A stretch of 12,423 nucleotides of DNA, taken from the NCBI GenBank assembly GCA_003024985.2, contig PXIH01S0002342.1. One strand, given 5' to 3'. Within the stretch, counting starts at the first letter, position 1. Every line of letters begins with the position of its first letter. A model generated the notes under the pieces. It ran no database searches, was not told where the DNA came from, and saw only the letters and a list, made by a program, of their open reading frames with translations. The position numbers and the translations under genes are program-made. Origin of the DNA: Euperipatoides rowelli (taxonomy: Eukaryota; Onychophora; Udeonychophora; Euonychophora; Peripatopsidae). Below are positions 8,709 through 12,423 of the stretch, piece by piece.

Positions 8709-9497
8709 AATGATTTTATTTTCATGATTGTACCTCGCTTTCATATTAACATAAAAAACTATTGGAAGATTGTGAAAACATTAAAACTTGATCGCCTACG
8801 TTCTGAAACTAAGAGAAATATTTTTCATTATGGAATATTTAGAAGTACTATACATAAATTATAAATCACCATTAACTGTGAGATTAATGGGCTTTTTTTT
8901 TTCCCATATATTGACCTTTTTTTTTAACATAAAAACCTTTCATATTTTATGTGCAGTATGCTAACAAGATGAAGTACCTATAATGGGCACATCAATTGAT
9001 CAGTGATTCAAGGTTATCAAATTTATTTACCTCTTGTTTACATCCATGATTAAATGTTTAATTAAGTATATAATTTTTAAAATTGTAACAATAATTGACC
9101 ATGAAAATAATTGCCTTTTTCTTTTTTTTTTTGTCAATTGCTTTAATTGCATGAAATACTTGATTTATTTTAACCTTGAAAATAAAACTATTTTCAGGTA
9201 ATCTTTTTTAAAATTATATTTCATAATAAAATGTATGATACATGCAATATCTCCCTCTTCAACTATTTATTAGTTCACCTTAAAATCTATATAATAAATG
9301 AGTAGAAAATGTCTATATATTGGTAAGATATCATGATCCTACTCAACCACTCATCCTAGCGCAATGATGTTTGATTTACTTGAAAACACTGCTAAAATAG
9401 ATCTGACTGATGCTATTATGGACTCCTATGACCTTCCCTGCCCTGAGGATTAATTTTTGAAAATGTTGGCTAAGAGGAGCTCTGAGGTTTGATGGGC
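8709..9497. other. AT-rich DNA with T-tracts, no gene supported
   Basis: T-runs occur near 8891-8902, 8918-8927 and 9116-9132. Stops are dense in all frames except for the small open frame at 9364-9453, listed separately. No terminal repeat or RNA structure was recognised. Confidence 0.5.
9364..9453 (+). CDS. Small open frame, 29 codons, function unknown
   Basis: The frame runs ATG ATG through to TAA and encodes an acidic peptide starting MMFDLLENTAKIDL and ending LPCPED. It stays open for 12 more codons upstream, back to a TGA. Its codons (ctg, gac, tcc, ccc, gag) are more GC-rich than the surroundings, which is why I note it. It could be a fragment of a transposon or host exon, or chance. 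I recognise no family, no splice sites clearly flank it, and the ATG context is unremarkable. Confidence that it is translated is low. Confidence 0.15.
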   Translation: MMFDLLENTAKIDLTDAIMDSYDLPCPED

Positions 9498-9985
9498 AAC
9501 TGTATAGGAAACTCTGGAGCTCCAATTACTCCAGAAACAGTCTGAGATACATTTGTAAAAGTTATGTATAGCCACTGGATGACTTATTTAGTAATATATA
9601 AAGGTCTTATGGTACTAAAGTGATGTTATTGAACTGTATAGCAAACTCTGGAGCTTCAATCACTCCAGAAACAATCTGAAATACATTTAAAACTTATTTT
9701 AAAATGTATTCCTTCTTTAGTATAAAGGTCATATGGTACTAAATTGATGTCAATGAACTGTATAGCAAATTCTGGAGATCCAATTACTAAAGAAACAGTC
9801 CGAGATACATTTTTAAAAGTTATTTGAGGCCATTGGATGACTCCTTTAGTATTATATAAAGATCATGTGGTAATAAAGTGATATCTTTGAACTGTATAGC
9901 AAACTCTGAAGCTCCAATTACTTCAGAATAGCTTGAGATGCATTTTAAACACTTATTTGTGACCACTGCAAGGCTTCTATTGCTA
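9498..9985. repeat. Tandem repeat, about 3.7 copies of a 124-134 bp unit
   Basis: The start aactgtatag recurs at 9498, 9632, 9756 and 9890 (spacings 134, 124, 134). Each unit continues with a version of caaactctggagctccaatt, then actccagaaacagtctgaga, then a block reading roughly tttagtatataaaggtcatatggtactaaagtgat. Copy 2 lacks about 10 bp and copy 4 is partial, fading near 9985 at the edge of the fold-back. The units are about 75-85% alike by eye. The periods are not multiples of three, so no repeated protein is implied. Confidence 0.88.
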
Positions 9986-10166
9986 TTAAAATGTATTATT
10001 AAAGCTATTTTCAGCTTTATCAATTTAGTTTTACTTGGTCAAAAAAAAAAGTATGTTTAGGCTAATTCATTCGATTTTCTTATTTAATTTAAAAAGGTGT
10101 GAAAATCTAAGTTCTATAAAATTTAGAGAAAAATGAACACATCATCTATTACATCATCCTAAATAG

Positions 10167-10201
10167 AAATCCAAGCAAACACCAGGTGTTTGCTTGGATT
10201 T
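10167..10201. repeat. 17-bp perfect hairpin at the fold-back centre
   Basis: Arm aaatccaagcaaacacc (10167-10183) pairs perfectly with ggtgtttgcttggattt (10185-10201) around a single A. The near-absent loop makes this a true palindrome and a likely cruciform or secondary deletion site. Confidence 0.95.
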
Positions 10202-10267
10202 GTGTTTAAGATGATGTAATAGATGACGTCTTTGTTCGTCATCTATTACATCATTTTAAACACAAAT
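10198..10267. repeat. Second nested hairpin, 31-nt arms with one mismatch
   Basis: Arms 10198-10228 and 10237-10267 are reverse complements except for one position, with the 8-nt loop tctttgtt. The core catctattacatcat also occurs at 10143-10157 in the left fold-back arm, so three copies of this core exist in two orientations. The hairpin shares bases 10198-10201 with the central palindrome, so the two structures compete. Confidence 0.93.
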
Positions 10268-10972
10268 ATAACTCAGATGAGATTTTCACATCTTTTTAAA
10301 TGAAATAAGAAAATTTGATGAATTAACATACATTTTTTTGACCAAATAAAACTAAATTGAAAATAGCATTGATAATTATACACTTTAAAATGTATTTGTT
10401 AGATTCGTTTAAATATATATTTTATTAAGATAAATCTCTACTAGACATTATCCCTCACTCTTACATATTCACAAGATGCTTTTTGAAAGATAAATAGTCA
10501 TCCTACTGTAAATCTGTTTAATTTATATACAAATCTTCATACGTCTTCTATAATAAAGCTAGCTACAGTTTGAGAAAAATAACTGGAAATGAGCCAACTT
10601 CAGTTACAGAGGGTTTCAAACTATGAATTTAAATAAAAATACAATATTTTTCTTCATCTGGTCGTCATTAACTTTATTTCACTAATCTCTAGAACTCTAA
10701 AGAAAAACGTGAAAAGTCTGCATTAAATATTAATCATTCTTAATCATGAATTTTAACATAATGTTGATATGAATCTTTAATGGTATTAATTAAAATTAAA
10801 ATTTTATGTTTGGAAAAGTAAATTAGAAAATTTATCTTTAAATACCAGATAATAAATCATGCAAATACACATAAAATTTAAAAATGGTCCATTAATGGTT
10901 ATCAGGTAAAACGGAGAAAAAAAATTTAAAGGGAATGTAACCTTACCCCCCTCCCACAGACACACACATATT

Positions 10973-11038
10973 TATAATCTAATTCTGTAATCATGATTTA
11001 AAAATCATGATTTTTATATGACTATAAATTAGATAATA
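10973..11038. repeat. Nested AT-rich hairpin
   Basis: The inner arms atcatgattt (10990-10999) and aaatcatgat (11002-11011) are perfect with a 2-nt loop. Outer arms tataatctaatt (10973-10984) and aattagataata (11027-11038) pair with one mismatch. In AT-rich DNA a short hairpin is cheap, but the nested pairing is more than expected for one. Confidence 0.7.
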
Positions 11039-11603
11039 TTATGCTTTCATTCAATAATTGTTCTGTTTGTACAAATTCTGGCAATGAAAAAAAATTCAAA
11101 GTGTAAAATGTGTATTTACTCATAAATAACTAAATGAATGATTGCTGTTTACTTCTTCCCTTATCTTACAGTATATACAAATTTATTATTAGTAGGCCTA
11201 TAATTATTACTATTATAAAATGATGAGAAAAGTGAACTAAACTTATAGGGGGTGTGGGTGAATTTTAAAAAGACAAAGCATCTAAATACCACTTTAAATA
11301 ATGGCTCAATCCAAGTTGATGGAAAAGATACTGTATTGCATGACTGTTGTCTTCTGATATCTTGGATCGGAACTGTGATATGATGGTGGCATAGATAAAG
11401 ACATATGAGTAGAGTAAATTAGGCATGGCTGCGCTCGAGAGAAGCAATAGGAATATTGTTTGATAGAGCTATGCCAATATATCTTAAGTTAAAAATTTAT
11501 CGGATGGTGGTCCACCCATTGCATTGTCTGAGATTGAGTAGAATGTTGCACTACAACCTAAACTGCTGAACAATGTCTCCAGGCAATGTAAATATAATAA
11601 CTT

Positions 11604-11655
11604 TGATGATCATTGGAATTTACCCATTTTGACCATATTTCCAATGATACCATCA
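11604..11655. repeat. Short inverted repeat
   Basis: Arm tgatgatcattggaa (11604-11618) pairs with ttccaatgataccatca (11639-11655) allowing a 2-nt gap, around a 20-nt loop. Its meaning is unknown. Confidence 0.6.
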
Positions 11656-11708
11656 GACAACAGATGGGCATCATAGCAATTATAGATAAGAAGTGAGAGA
11701 CTCTTACA

Positions 11709-11726
11709 GTGATATGACCATATCAC
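11709..11726. repeat. Short palindrome gtgatatg-ac-catatcac
   Basis: Eight-base perfect arms flank a 2-nt centre. It has the size of a dimeric protein-binding site, but there is no gene next to it and such matches arise by chance. Confidence 0.5.
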
Positions 11727-12174
11727 GCTTGCACCATTAAACACTGCTGTTAACTTGACCTATAATCTTAAAATAATGGTCAATGCCCACACAGAAGACA
11801 GCATACAACTATTAATACAGACACGAGAATCGTCAATTTATGACTAAATGATGTGTTTGATTGAGTAAAATGATGTTTCCAGACACTTATTACGAATTAA
11901 GGCACATTTATACTTTTAGGAATCAGGTCTCTATTCAATTTAGATTCATCTCATAAATGCAGATGAGTGCATAACTTTGTTCATAGATTTCTGAAAGATT
12001 TGGTCTGTAATCAATGAAGTTGTTCTATACAATAGCCAATCATATTATTCCTATTTCCAATAGTTTCTGCAATTTTTAATTTTAAGTTTTACTTTATTTA
12101 CTGCATTATGTAAGAACAGCAGTGTATCTACTCTAGATATGATTGGTTTAATGACTAATAAGATGGAGAACAAT

Positions 12175-12297
12175 GGATAGGTCTGCATAAATATTGGATT
12201 TTTTTCAATAATTATGTATGCTGAAGGATAGCTTTTAATTGTGCATGCATTACTGTACAGTGAGCATGATCTTACGAAGACCTATCCATATTTATGC
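12175..12297. repeat. Inverted, circularly permuted pair of 20-mers
   Basis: At 12175-12194 the + strand reads ggataggtct followed by gcataaatat. At 12278-12297 the minus strand reads gcataaatat followed by ggataggtct. Both decamers are exact but in swapped order, so the pair is not a simple hairpin; each half can pair with its partner only in an offset way. Confidence 0.9.
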
Positions 12298-12322
12298 AAA
12301 CGTATAGCTTTGCATATAAATA

Positions 12323-12368
12323 TTAATGACCTTCACCAATAACTGACATTATTGGTGAAGGTCATTAA
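12323..12368. repeat. 20-bp perfect hairpin with 6-nt loop
   Basis: Arms 12323-12342 (ttaatgaccttcaccaataa) and 12349-12368 are exact reverse complements around ctgaca. There is no following T-run of the kind seen in bacterial terminators and the setting is eukaryotic, so I read it as a palindromic repeat, possibly the relic of a fold-back element that includes the 20-mer pair upstream. Confidence 0.93.
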
Positions 12369-12381
12369 ACATTAAAATTAA

Positions 12382-12421
12382 TCATTTTTTTCAGGAGCCA
12401 GCTCATTTTTTTCAGGAGCCA
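12382..12421 (+). repeat. Tandem 19-mer containing a splice-acceptor-like motif
   Basis: The sequence tcatttttttcaggagcca occurs at 12382-12400 and 12403-12421, period 21. Each copy ends a T-tract with CAG (12392-12394 and 12413-12415), a good match to a eukaryotic 3' splice site, and the second is followed by gagccATG at the window end. If a coding exon begins here, the two acceptors would differ by 21 nt, in frame. The window stops before this can be tested. Confidence 0.75.
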
Positions 12422-12423
12422 TG

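Larger units (their letters stand above)
9995..10395. repeat. Large imperfect inverted repeat (fold-back) element
   Basis: Sequence left of 10184 is mirrored to its right. The gaccaa(a/g)taaaactaaatt block near 10340-10358 matches the reverse of 10022-10040; the gattttcacatctttttaaat block near 10281-10300 matches 10082-10106; and the central palindrome joins the arms with almost no spacer. Arms are about 190-200 nt with indels and roughly 75-85% identity by eye. There is no coding frame and no clear target duplication, so it is either a MITE or fold-back transposon or a palindrome produced by replication or repair. Confidence 0.8.
10396..12172. other. AT-rich DNA without a supported gene
   Basis: I find no sustained frame with recognisable motifs. 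A 60-codon minus-strand frame at 11265-11447 is unremarkable. Local features are a short C-rich tract with CA repeats near 10945-10969, a nested hairpin at 10973-11038, and small inverted repeats at 11604-11655 and 11709-11726. The part from about 11290 to 11760 is slightly less AT-rich and could be decayed transposon or unique sequence. Confidence 0.5.

Noticed and set aside
9820-10023. Minus-strand open frame of 67 codons
   Set aside because: It runs through the last tandem-repeat copies, whose unit lengths are not multiples of three, so the frame is not maintained from unit to unit.
9498-10395. Helitron
   Set aside because: I could not find a TC start or a CTRR end preceded by a short GC-rich hairpin at the boundaries, and there is no Rep/helicase sequence.
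12323-12368. Rho-independent terminator
   Set aside because: The hairpin is strong but AT-rich, has no adjacent T-run, follows no gene, and the sequence is eukaryotic.

Overview
The window is AT-rich (roughly 70% A+T by eye), dense in homopolymer A/T tracts and broken reading frames, and I can support no intact protein-coding gene in it. Everything recognisable is eukaryotic mobile or repetitive DNA: two short hAT-type elements with perfect 8-bp target duplications, a decayed Tc1-like transposase, a terminal-inverted-repeat element carrying a tRNA-like sequence, a 43-bp minisatellite, a second longer tandem repeat, and a large imperfect fold-back. That mix, with no operon-like gene packing, points to the nuclear genome of an animal, probably an AT-rich invertebrate. 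The species cannot be fixed from the sequence.

Layout. 1-666: featureless AT-rich DNA. 667-1133: a 451-bp non-autonomous hAT element with its target duplication and an internal triplicated 70-bp block. 1134-2015: low-complexity DNA. 2016-2422: an inverted-repeat element (arms about 128 nt, near 90% identical) whose inner part holds a 76-nt tRNA-like sequence on the minus strand. 2423-3615: low-complexity DNA with a weak promoter-like cluster near 3283-3328. 3616-4100: a triplet microsatellite next to a possible minus-strand LINE 3' end. 4741-5896: 27 copies of a 42-43 bp minisatellite, with traces of a higher-order duplication. 6763-7745: a Tc1-like transposase relic with stops, frameshifts and a palindrome at its first catalytic motif. 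8137-8708: a second hAT element (556 bp). 9498-9985: about four copies of a 124-134 bp tandem repeat. 9995-10395: a fold-back element with nested perfect hairpins. 10396-12423: AT-rich DNA with scattered hairpins, a pair of inverted and circularly permuted 20-mers, and at the extreme right edge a duplicated splice-acceptor-like motif just before an ATG.

No pathway or operon can be described. The window reads as intergenic or intronic DNA shaped by DNA transposons, slippage and fold-back (template-switch) events. The most unusual points are the canonical-length tRNA-like sequence (including a CCA end) nested in inverted repeats, the permuted inverted 20-mers near 12175-12297, and the tandem repeat that abuts a fold-back with overlapping hairpins.
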